A stretch of 18,448 nucleotides of DNA from Treponema sp. GTDB taxonomy: Bacteria; Spirochaetota; Spirochaetia; Treponematales; Breznakiellaceae. This document shows positions 1-6,322 of this stretch, in pieces (within the stretch, counting starts at the first letter, position 1; each line of letters opens with the position of its first letter). The notes below the pieces were generated by a model. The model was given only the letters and a program-made list of their open reading frames with translations, was not told the origin of the DNA and made no database searches. The stretch spans positions 1 through 18,448 of the forward strand of contig JAIWNU010000122.1 in assembly GCA_020216655.1 (NCBI GenBank). Direction: 5' to 3'. The translations under genes were made by a program, and so were the position numbers.

Positions 1-61
1 CCTTTACTACAAATAGATTACGGATAAAAACCGGTAATATGGTGACAATTGCAAAAATACA

Positions 62-90
62 TTACTTTTGCAAGAACCTGAAACTATAAT
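62..90 (+). promoter_or_regulatory. candidate promoter for the PII-like/antiporter operon
   Basis: A perfect TATAAT -10 lies at 85-90. The matching -35 position (62-67, TTACTT, 17-bp spacer) is poor, so an activator could be needed. A second possibility is TTGACA at 102-107 followed after 18 bp by GATACT at 126-131, which would start the transcript at about the ATG at 138 and give a leaderless message. Neither can be chosen from sequence alone. In frame 1, positions 1-27 could be the tail of an upstream plus-strand gene (stop TAA at 25-27), but this is too short to support. Confidence 0.25.
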
Positions 91-137
91 ACTAAAAAAA
101 CTTGACAATACCAACCGGTGCCACGGATACTTGGGGT

Positions 138-485
138 ATGAAACTGCTTGTTTTAATATTAAATGATGAAGCATTTCTGGAAGAAATTCTCGAAGCCTAT
201 ATAGAAGCGGGTATCTCCCGGGCTACTATCCTTGATTCAGAAGGTATGGGCCGGTTTTTAACCTATGAGGTACCCCTTTTTGCAGATTTTAAGGATTTTA
301 TAAAGGGCAACAAGCCTTACAATAAAACCATACTCTCGTTAATCGAAGACGAAGCTGTGCTGGACCACCTTGTTCCGCTTATAGAAAAAACTGTTGGTTC
401 TTTGGAGCAGCCCGGTACGGGAATTATGTTTACAGTCCCGGTAGATTGGGTCCATGGTATATCTAAAATCTGCGTACCCGATTGA
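138..485 (+). CDS. PII-like small signalling protein
   Basis: A small soluble protein of 115 residues from the ATG at 138. It begins MKLLVLILN, has a GMGRFL segment where PII proteins have their T-loop start, and contains the NKTILSLIED and EQPGTGIMFTVPVD blocks that I recognise from PII-like (ferredoxin-fold, trimeric) proteins found next to transporters. It lacks the long T-loop and uridylylated tyrosine of classical GlnB/GlnK, so it is a PII-like relative rather than a nitrogen PII. Such proteins typically bind a small ligand, often an adenine nucleotide, and modulate a membrane partner. The ligand here is unknown. A TTG at 102 is in frame but has no ribosome site and would add residues unlike the family, so I prefer 138, although its own ribosome site is weak. 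It is the first gene of the antiporter operon, 26 bp before the EIIA gene. Confidence 0.7.
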   Translation: MKLLVLILNDEAFLEEILEAYIEAGISRATILDSEGMGRFLTYEVPLFADFKDFIKGNKPYNKTILSLIEDEAVLDHLVPLIEKTVGSLEQPGTGIMFTVPVDWVHGISKICVPD

Positions 486-511
486 GCAATAAATAAAAAG
501 GAGAGTGCGCC

Positions 512-967
512 ATGGTTGATTTTTCAGGAATTTTAAATGCATCGTGCATTGCAATAGACGTGGATGCAAATAGCCGCGAAGAGGTTATCCGTAAAGCGAT
601 AGAGCTCTTGCAGCATGGACAAAAAATAACTCAGCCTGAAACTATCTATCATGATATTATGGCCAGGGAACAGCTTGCGTCTACGGCTATAGGCGAAGGG
701 ATTGCGGTTCCCCATGCGTTAAGTGATTCTATGCAAAGTACGGTCATGGCGGTCATCCGGCTAAAACAGCCTATAGATTTTAATGCCCCCGACGGTAAAC
801 CGGTGGATCTCTTTTTTATAATGGCGGGGCCAAAAAACGATACGGCATACCACCTAAAGCTCCTTTCCAGGCTTGCTCGGCTGCTTCATGATCCCCATTT
901 CCGGGAACAGGCCCGTTCAGCCGCAACTGCAGAAAACCTTGCCGCCCTGCTTTTAGAAAAAGAATAG
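512..967 (+). CDS. PTS EIIA (fructose/PtsN type) domain protein
   Basis: A single-domain PTS EIIA protein of 151 residues, the usual length for EIIA-Ntr or fructose-type IIA. The phosphoacceptor histidine is His68 in the motif GEGIAVPHA, which is intact, and the conserved STAIG segment precedes it. No EIIB, EIIC or HPr is fused or adjacent, so it is probably regulatory, like PtsN (EIIA-Ntr), rather than part of a sugar permease. In E. coli, EIIA-Ntr binds and controls K+ transport components according to its phosphorylation state. Here the gene stands between a PII-like gene and a cation/proton antiporter, so control of that antiporter is a reasonable inference. A good ribosome site (AAGGAG) precedes the ATG. 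The stop is 13 bp before mnhE. Confidence 0.85.
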   Translation: MVDFSGILNASCIAIDVDANSREEVIRKAIELLQHGQKITQPETIYHDIMAREQLASTAIGEGIAVPHALSDSMQSTVMAVIRLKQPIDFNAPDGKPVDLFFIMAGPKNDTAYHLKLLSRLARLLHDPHFREQARSAATAENLAALLLEKE

Positions 968-980
968 GAGAGCTCTATTG

Positions 981-1499
981 ATGGAAACAAAAAAGAGCCT
1001 CTTATGGAACCTGATTCGATATTTTATCACCGTCATTTTCTTGTTTATTTGCTGGATGCTTTTTTCGGCAACATTAGATTTTCCCTATGTAATGATAGGC
1101 TTGGTGGGATCCCTTGTTATTTCTCTTTTTGTTTTTAATGTGTTTATAGAACCCCACGAGGCGGGCCGAAGGTCCGTTATACCCCGTCTTTTGCCTCTCC
1201 TCTGGTACTTTCCTTTGCTCATCCGTTCTCTTTATATCGCCAGTTTTAAAATGCTCGGGGCGGTATTCACCGGATCGATACAGCCCGGTATTGTACATTT
1301 TAAAAGCAGGCTCCGATCCGATTTGGCGAGGGTTGTGCTTGCCCATTCAATCACCTTTAGTCCTGGTACTATAACCATGGATCTCGATGAAGACCATTAT
1401 GTGGTTCATTGGATGTTCGCCAGCACCCGTCATTCAAAGCAGGCAGGTTCTGAAATTAAAGATGCCTTGGAAAATCAGCTGCGGAAAATTTGGACATGA
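981..1499 (+). CDS. mnhE: Na+/H+ antiporter subunit MnhE/MrpE (MbhA-like)
   Basis: Membrane subunit of a multisubunit monovalent cation/proton antiporter. Two hydrophobic helices lie near the N-terminus (about residues 10-30 and 35-55). The soluble C-terminal part carries the MnhE signature around HSITFSPGTITMDL and a following VVHWM, matching the family NSITLTPGT...VH pattern. The length of 172 residues is normal. The ATG at 981 and a TTG at 978 are both downstream of an AGGAG site at 966-970. I take the ATG. The stop overlaps the mnhF start as ATGA, so translation is probably coupled. The subunit is thought to help assembly of the antiporter rather than carry ions. Confidence 0.9.
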   Translation: METKKSLLWNLIRYFITVIFLFICWMLFSATLDFPYVMIGLVGSLVISLFVFNVFIEPHEAGRRSVIPRLLPLLWYFPLLIRSLYIASFKMLGAVFTGSIQPGIVHFKSRLRSDLARVVLAHSITFSPGTITMDLDEDHYVVHWMFASTRHSKQAGSEIKDALENQLRKIWT

Positions 1500-1774
1500 A
1501 GCACGAGATTTATTTAGTGACGAGCTGGGTGTTTATCATTTGTATTGGGCTTGCCCTTATTCGGCTTTTGCTCGGCCCCCGAGGTGCTGACCGGCTTGTT
1601 GCTCTCTCGGTGATTTCTTCTCTGATTTTGGCTCTCCTCGTCATGTTCGGAACTCAAGAAGGGCGGCTTCTGTACCTGGATGTGGCTCTTCTTTATGATG
1701 TATTTGGCTTTTTGGGAATCTTGGCTATAGCCCGATTTTTTAAAGACAAGGAATCCGGAGACCGGAGGTTCTAA
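1496..1774 (+). CDS. mnhF: Na+/H+ antiporter subunit MnhF/MrpF (MbhB-like)
   Basis: Small integral membrane protein of 92 residues with three hydrophobic helices. The GPRGADRLVAL motif after the first helix and the LLYDVFGFLGILAIARFF segment in the last helix are typical of MnhF/PhaF. The start is taken as the ATG at 1496, which overlaps the mnhE stop as ATGA, in preference to an in-frame TTG at 1490. The subunit belongs to the MrpEFG membrane module that flanks the ion-translocating subunits. The stop codon overlaps the mnhG start in a TAATG arrangement. Confidence 0.92.
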   Translation: MKHEIYLVTSWVFIICIGLALIRLLLGPRGADRLVALSVISSLILALLVMFGTQEGRLLYLDVALLYDVFGFLGILAIARFFKDKESGDRRF

Positions 1775-2091
1775 TGTCACTCTTGATTGATATACTTTCC
1801 ATGTTGATTGCCTTTTTAGCCTGTGTTTTTGCTATTGCGGGGACGCTAAGCCTGTTTCGCTTTCCAGATTGTTATACCCGGTTGCAGGGCTCTTCCCTTG
1901 CGAGTTCTACCGCTCCATTTACCATATTTTTTCTGAGTCTTATTAATGCTGCAGATATTGCGTTGGCGTTCAGAATCCTTTTACTCATGCTCTTTTTCTT
2001 AGTGTCCTCCCCGACTACGAGCCACATTATTGTTCGTTATGCCTGGTATTCGGGGGTGATACCCTGGACTAAAAAAGGACACAAACCATGA
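1774..2091 (+). CDS. mnhG: Na+/H+ antiporter subunit MnhG/MrpG (MbhC-like)
   Basis: Integral membrane protein of 105 residues with three helices. The GTLSLFRFPDCYTRLQGSS segment is the MnhG signature (family pattern G.lgl.RfPD.ytRlHa). The usual histidine after the arginine is glutamine here (RLQG). The third helix is followed by the SSPTTSHIIVRYAW region that is also conserved. It starts one base after the mnhF reading frame ends and its own stop overlaps the next gene as ATGA, so the operon is translationally coupled throughout. Function is inferred from family and context. Confidence 0.92.
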   Translation: MSLLIDILSMLIAFLACVFAIAGTLSLFRFPDCYTRLQGSSLASSTAPFTIFFLSLINAADIALAFRILLLMLFFLVSSPTTSHIIVRYAWYSGVIPWTKKGHKP

Positions 2092-2318
2092 TTACCGTTC
2101 TATTGCTCCTTGTCCTTATTGGTTCCGCCTATGCCTTATTTTCCCGGGATTTATTGCATGGAACTATTGCCCTTTCTATGACCAGTGTCGTTTCAGCGCT
2201 TATTTTTTATTTGCTCCATGCACCGGATGTGGCAATTACAGAGGCTGCAGTTGGCGCAGGCTTATCCACGGTGATATTTCTTTGGGTTATTAAAAACACA
2301 AAACGGAGCGATCCATGA
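2088..2318 (+). CDS. DUF4040 / MbhD-like antiporter subunit (MnhA C-terminal homologue)
   Basis: A 76-residue protein with three hydrophobic helices that matches the DUF4040 domain. That domain is a stand-alone subunit (MbhD) in archaeal membrane-bound hydrogenases and part of the C-terminal region of the large MrpA/MnhA protein in standard Mrp antiporters. The APDVAITEAAVGAGLST segment is diagnostic, including the acidic residues (Asp and Glu) of the second to third helices that lie in the lateral ion path in Mrp/Mbh structures. No NuoL-like MnhA N-terminal part is attached. It overlaps both mnhG and the next gene by ATGA. It is complete and does not look like a remnant, since the frame is intact and the family is well matched. 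Confidence 0.85.
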   Translation: MITVLLLLVLIGSAYALFSRDLLHGTIALSMTSVVSALIFYLLHAPDVAITEAAVGAGLSTVIFLWVIKNTKRSDP

Positions 2319-3040
2319 TCCGAATAATGGGACTCGGTAGCGTGCTGCTCTTGCTCGTTGTGTTAGGACCAATGATTATTCCCGATGAGGCATGGCCAGA
2401 GGTTAACCGGAACTTCCTTGCTGTAAGAGGGCTTGATGATACAGGAGCAAATAATCTGGTCTCCGCAATTTATTTGGGCTACAGAGCTTATGATACGATC
2501 GGGGAAACAATTGTGCTCCTTGCTGCTGTAGCGGGAGCTCTGTATCTCATTACATCCCCATCTGCTCAAGAGCCTGCAGATATCACAACACTAGACTCTA
2601 TTGAGAAAAAAAAACATGCAACACGAACCAACGTTATTAGTATGACCACGGGGAAGCTTGCTCCGGTAGTCATGCTGTTTGGTTGGTACGTTATGTTTTT
2701 TGGACACCAATCCCCAGGGGGCGGGTTCCAGGGCGGAGTTGTTCTCGCCTCGGGGCTGCTTTTTATCGCCCTCGGGAGGGAAAAGCGTCAGGTCGCATCG
2801 ATTATCACTAAAGACAGTCTGCGTGCTATAGAAGTAGGTTCGCTTTTTGCAATTCTTTTTATGGTCTTTATACCACTGTTATTTGGATCCTTTGTATTAG
2901 AAAATCCTTTTGCCTCCGCGGACATCACCATACCCAAGGTCTTGTATATTATTGGGTTTAATGTAGCCATAGGACTTAAGGTTGGTTCAGGGCTGGCGCT
3001 TTTGGGCCTTTTAATGATGGACATGAAGTATGATGATTGA
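2315..3040 (+). CDS. mnhB: MbhE-MnhB fusion antiporter subunit
   Basis: A 241-residue membrane protein with two joined modules. Residues about 1-85 match MbhE (the extreme C-terminal part of MrpA), with the marker LVSAIYLGYRAYDTIGET. Residues about 105-241 match MnhB/MbhF, with the marker FFGHQSPGGGFQGGVV and three following helices. Between them is a short charged linker. In Pyrococcus these are separate genes, mbhE and mbhF. In bacterial Mrp, MbhE belongs to MrpA. The fusion of both into one open frame explains how the MnhA C-terminal functions are kept without a full MnhA. It overlaps the preceding gene by ATGA and mnhC by 11 bp. Confidence 0.88.
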   Translation: MIRIMGLGSVLLLLVVLGPMIIPDEAWPEVNRNFLAVRGLDDTGANNLVSAIYLGYRAYDTIGETIVLLAAVAGALYLITSPSAQEPADITTLDSIEKKKHATRTNVISMTTGKLAPVVMLFGWYVMFFGHQSPGGGFQGGVVLASGLLFIALGREKRQVASIITKDSLRAIEVGSLFAILFMVFIPLLFGSFVLENPFASADITIPKVLYIIGFNVAIGLKVGSGLALLGLLMMDMKYDD

Positions 3041-3374
3041 CAGAATCCTTTTGCTTGGCCTTTTTCTCCTGGGCTTTTACGGTCTTGCGGTACAAAAAAA
3101 CTTGGTAAAGAAAGTATTTGCCCTTTCGATACAAAATGCCGCAGTGGTATTGCTTTTTATCCTGGAGGGGGGGCGTATCGGTACACACGCCCCTTTGGTT
3201 ATGGAAGGCTCAAAAACTTATGTGGATCCGGTACCCCAGGCGCTGATGCTCACCGCCATTGTGGTCGGGGTCTGTGTGAGTGCCCTGGTACTCGCATTGG
3301 TGTACCGCCTTTTCCGGGAGTACCAAACTCTTGATGTAGAAGAAATCCAAAAAAGGGCAAACAATGAGAAGTGA
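3030..3374 (+). CDS. mnhC: Na+/H+ antiporter subunit MnhC/MrpC (NuoK-like, MbhG)
   Basis: A 114-residue NuoK-type membrane protein with three helices. The DPVPQALMLTAIVVG block at the start of the third helix is the most conserved part of MnhC. The first helix is followed by KNLVKKVFALSIQNAAVVL, the equivalent of the NuoK second helix. Two adjacent ATGs at 3030 and 3033 could both start it. Both lie inside mnhB, giving an 8-11 bp overlap. It likely forms part of the conduit beside MnhD. Confidence 0.9.
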   Translation: MMIDRILLLGLFLLGFYGLAVQKNLVKKVFALSIQNAAVVLLFILEGGRIGTHAPLVMEGSKTYVDPVPQALMLTAIVVGVCVSALVLALVYRLFREYQTLDVEEIQKRANNEK

Positions 3375-5079
3375 AGATCTAGTTATTCTAGAAATAATGC
3401 TGCCTTTGGTCGGAGCTTCTTTCTGTTTTCTTGCAAAACTGATACATGCTCCGAAAGTACAGAAAGGCCTTGAATGGATAGGGGGCATTGTTGGCCTTGC
3501 AATACCACTAGGTCTCTTATTCCTTTTGTATGAACCTGTCAAAGAGGGGCCCCTGCGTTTTTTTGTCGGAAACCAGCATGAAGCCATTGGCATAGAGATT
3601 CGTTTTGATGGAATGAGCTGGCTTCTTGGAATGATGGGTTTTATCAGTGCCTTAAGTGCCTGGCTCTTTTCTCGCAGTTCAGGACCGGACTCTCCAGTAT
3701 TTTCCGCTTTGTTTTTTATACAAACCTTTGCGTTGACCGCAACTGCTGCCTCAGCCGATTTATTTAACCTATTTGTCTGTTTTGAAATTCTTGGTATTGC
3801 ATCCTATGCGCTCACGGCTTTTTCAGGAAAGGGCCGGGCCTTTATGGCTGCCTTTAGCTATATGGCGGTGAGTTCCTCTGCTATGGCTATTTTTTTGTTT
3901 GGTGTTTTTGGTATTTACCGGATTACAGGATCCCTCTCTTTTGATGCAATTGCAAGCTATATAGTTTCCGTTAATACAGAAGGCCAGATTGTGGGCATTG
4001 GTTTATCTCTGGTCTGTATTGTGGTCGCCACTGCTGTCCGAGTGGCTATCTTGCCCGTTTATGGCTGGCTCCCTGAGGCCCATGCCTCTGCTCCCCATGC
4101 AATATCAGCGGTTCTCTCCGGTGTGTTGATTAAGGTGCCCCTTTTTGCGTTGGGCCGATTTTTGTTCCTCCTTATGGCAACGGTTTCTTCGGTAGATATT
4201 GTATTTAAGGAAATCTTAGAAATCCTGAAATTTTCAGGGACCCTCACCGCCCTCGTGGCCGTTATTTTTGCCCTCTCCCAGCGGGAGGCAAAGCGGCTTT
4301 TAGCCTATCATTCTATCAGCCAGATCGGATATGTGGTGAGTGCCTGGGCTATGGCGAGTCCCGTGGCAATAGCTGCTGCATGGCTCCATGCCTTTTATCA
4401 TGCTCTCTTTAAGGGTCTCCTCTTTCTCAGTGTGGGATCGGTTACCGATGCAGCAGGCTCTAAGGATGTGTATGCTGTCCGAGGCGCATACAGAACCGGA
4501 TTTATTCCTACCATGAGCTTTTTTATTGGGGCTCTTTCTATTTCAGCCCTCCCGCCTTTTAACGGATTTGCAAGCAAGGCTGCAGTTTCTTCATTGCATA
4601 AGGGAACATGGGAATATGTTATTCTGAGTCTTGCGTCGATTGGAACTGTCGCTTCTATGATCAAATTAAGCAGAATATTTCTCGGAAGACCGAAGCCTCG
4701 GAACGATGTGGACGTAAAAGCTGAATTGTATGGAACACCTCAGCGGATTAGGGGCTTTTGGCTTAAGGTCGTATTGCTTATATTCTCTGCCGCCTGTGTT
4801 GCTACAGGCCTTTTTGCTCCCAAGATAGGAGCTCTGGCAGGGCTTTTAACAGGGACAGATTACAACCCGGTACCAGTATCATTATTTTCCGTACCAGCTT
4901 TGCAGGGCGCGTTGATGCTCCTTGTTCAAGGGGGCTTATTATACCTTTTTATTGTAAGCAATCCGGGGAAAATGATCACCCATGCAATAGAAGAACGGCG
5001 CCCCAGCTTTGCGGGGCTTCTGTTTGCTTTTTCCCTTGCCCTCGGTGCGCTGGGGGCGCTTGTTTTGTACCGTCATTAA
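3364..5079 (+). CDS. mnhD: Na+/H+ antiporter subunit MnhD/MrpD (NuoM/N-like, MbhH)
   Basis: The ion-translocating subunit, a 571-residue polytopic protein of the NuoL/M/N proton_antipo_M family. Glu141 in the VCFEILGIASY helix matches the helix-5 glutamate of NuoM/MrpD. Lys257 in GVLIKVPLF matches the helix-8 lysine. Lys405 in FNGFASKAA matches the distal-channel lysine. The discontinuous helix motif LPVYGWLPEAHASAPHA is present. The helix-7 lysine position (NuoM K234-like) appears as Arg226 in AVRVAILP. This is the only NuoL/M/N-type subunit in the operon, because no MnhA is present. The start overlaps mnhC by 11 bp. The stop is 9 bp from the convergent phosphatase gene and I see no hairpin terminator between them. 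Confidence 0.93.
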   Translation: MRSEDLVILEIMLPLVGASFCFLAKLIHAPKVQKGLEWIGGIVGLAIPLGLLFLLYEPVKEGPLRFFVGNQHEAIGIEIRFDGMSWLLGMMGFISALSAWLFSRSSGPDSPVFSALFFIQTFALTATAASADLFNLFVCFEILGIASYALTAFSGKGRAFMAAFSYMAVSSSAMAIFLFGVFGIYRITGSLSFDAIASYIVSVNTEGQIVGIGLSLVCIVVATAVRVAILPVYGWLPEAHASAPHAISAVLSGVLIKVPLFALGRFLFLLMATVSSVDIVFKEILEILKFSGTLTALVAVIFALSQREAKRLLAYHSISQIGYVVSAWAMASPVAIAAAWLHAFYHALFKGLLFLSVGSVTDAAGSKDVYAVRGAYRTGFIPTMSFFIGALSISALPPFNGFASKAAVSSLHKGTWEYVILSLASIGTVASMIKLSRIFLGRPKPRNDVDVKAELYGTPQRIRGFWLKVVLLIFSAACVATGLFAPKIGALAGLLTGTDYNPVPVSLFSVPALQGALMLLVQGGLLYLFIVSNPGKMITHAIEERRPSFAGLLFAFSLALGALGALVLYRH

Positions 5080-5088
5080 CAGGGGATG

Positions 5089-6258
5089 CTAAAAACGAAT
5101 ATCCACCATGGTGATATCATCGGCCAGATGGGATTCGCCGATCCAGCGATTTACTTCTTCATCGATCCGTTGCGATATTTCAGAGAGGGGTGTTTTATAT
5201 AGTCCCCTTAAAAGTTCGATGGTTTTTTCTTCTCCATAGCGTTCGCCGAAGGGATCGGTCATATCGGTAAGACCATCGGAATATGCGGTAATTCTGAGCC
5301 CCTTCACGATGGGGAGTGAAATTGGTGCTTCATTCACGAGTTTTTCTTCGATACCCAGGGGCGGCAGGTTTGGCCGGGCAATTTTACAGGCGATTTTCTT
5401 TTCTTCTTCCTGGGGAATAAAAACGAGTACCGGAGAAAATCCGCAGTTGTGAACTTCCACAGAGTTTGCATCAAAATCGATATAGAAGAGTACGGCGGCA
5501 ACGAATACATCGTCGGGATTCACTTCCTTAATCATGGCATTAATAAGCCCCGTGGTTTTGCGCGGATCTCCTTCATAGGCAAATAATTTAAAGGCTGCAA
5601 AAAAGGCTCCCAATGCGGTTGTTGCGAGGGAACCAGAAATGTTTTTGCCTGCCACGTCAAAGCATGCGACCAGGTACCTGTTGGGGCCGATCCGGGCAGC
5701 ACGATAAAAATCGCCGCCTACTTCGTGGGCCATGCGGTTATAAAATATGAGCCTGTACCGTGGATCCTCCGGGATGGGTTTGCTTAAAAGGTATTGCTGT
5801 ATTTCTCCCGCCCGTCTGAGATCCTGGGCACGGATTTCGTTAAGGTGCTCCAGCATTTGCCGTAAGTTTACGATTCCAAGGTAACTGCGATGGTGCTGGA
5901 CAATATACCATCCTGGATCATCGCCCTGGGTTTCCTTAAGGCCCTCGGCCACAATACGGTCCACATAGTCGGTGGCCTCTACGGTTTTGCGGGCCGGAAT
6001 GACATAGGCATCCAGGTCTTTTTGCCAGAAACGTTTCCAGGTGGATTCAACAATCTCTTCGAGAACATGCCGGGGAACCACCCCGAGGACTGCCCCGTCC
6101 CGTTCGATAGGAAGTACTTCCAGCTCCGGCCGGTCAGAAAGGAGCTCCAGGGCCCAGCCTGCTTCAGACCCGGCACTAAGGGGTTCAACACAATCGGCAA
6201 TGTAACCTACTTGCAAAGGTGAAAACAGTCTCCCGATATCGCGGGCCTTCGTAGTCAT
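5089..6258 (-). CDS. CBS-pair / SpoIIE-type PP2C serine phosphatase
   Basis: A soluble 389-residue signalling protein. The C-terminal half (about 150-389) is a SpoIIE/RsbU-like PP2C phosphatase. Visible metal-binding motifs are GGDFY (181-185), FDVAGKN (Asp201), YSDGLTD (Asp328) and HLADDIT (Asp380-Asp381), so it should be active. In the second motif the usual GKG is GKN. The N-terminal part (about 10-140) contains two repeats resembling CBS motifs (LEVLPIERDGAVLGVV and GWYIVQHHRSYLGIV), which would make a Bateman module that could sense adenosine nucleotides. A helical linker of about 20 residues connects them. Such phosphatases usually act on anti-sigma antagonist proteins, but none is encoded nearby. 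A good ribosome site (AGGAG) precedes the ATG at 6258. The gene is divergent from the M20-like gene and convergent with mnhD. Confidence 0.85.
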   Translation of the reverse strand: MTTKARDIGRLFSPLQVGYIADCVEPLSAGSEAGWALELLSDRPELEVLPIERDGAVLGVVPRHVLEEIVESTWKRFWQKDLDAYVIPARKTVEATDYVDRIVAEGLKETQGDDPGWYIVQHHRSYLGIVNLRQMLEHLNEIRAQDLRRAGEIQQYLLSKPIPEDPRYRLIFYNRMAHEVGGDFYRAARIGPNRYLVACFDVAGKNISGSLATTALGAFFAAFKLFAYEGDPRKTTGLINAMIKEVNPDDVFVAAVLFYIDFDANSVEVHNCGFSPVLVFIPQEEEKKIACKIARPNLPPLGIEEKLVNEAPISLPIVKGLRITAYSDGLTDMTDPFGERYGEEKTIELLRGLYKTPLSEISQRIDEEVNRWIGESHLADDITMVDIRF

Positions 6259-6274
6259 ATCATTTCTCCTGTTT

Positions 6275-6304
6275 TTGTTTACTTTTGGAGCATTATACTA
6301 TAAA
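6275..6304 (+). promoter_or_regulatory. candidate divergent promoter region (M20-like gene and phosphatase)
   Basis: The 64-bp gap between the divergent genes contains overlapping -10-like boxes: TATACT at 6294-6299 and TATAAA at 6299-6304 on the plus strand, and TATAAT on the minus strand (6297 to 6292). The plus-strand -35 is weak (TTGTTT at 6275-6280, 18 bp from TATAAA). Because the two -10 boxes overlap, the two directions may exclude each other. Confidence 0.25.
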
Positions 6305-6322
6305 ACAGTAAAAGGGGGTACT

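Noticed and set aside
102..137. TTG at 102 as start of the PII-like gene
   Set aside because: It has no ribosome site and the extra 12 residues do not fit the family N-terminus. The codon also forms part of a TTGACA box.
2088..2318. truncated mnhA pseudogene
   Set aside because: The 76-residue frame matches a complete DUF4040/MbhD subunit and overlaps its neighbours neatly, so it is a normal subunit and not a remnant.
3210..3593. 127-codon minus-strand frame over mnhC/mnhD
   Set aside because: It overlaps the well-supported mnhC end and mnhD start and has no recognisable features.
5080..5088. terminator between mnhD and the phosphatase gene
   Set aside because: The gap is only 9 bp and no stem with a T-run was found on either strand around it.
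6275..6322. TTG at 6275 as start of the M20-like gene
   Set aside because: It would place the N-terminus inside the promoter region, while the ATG at 6323 has a clear AAGGGGG site.
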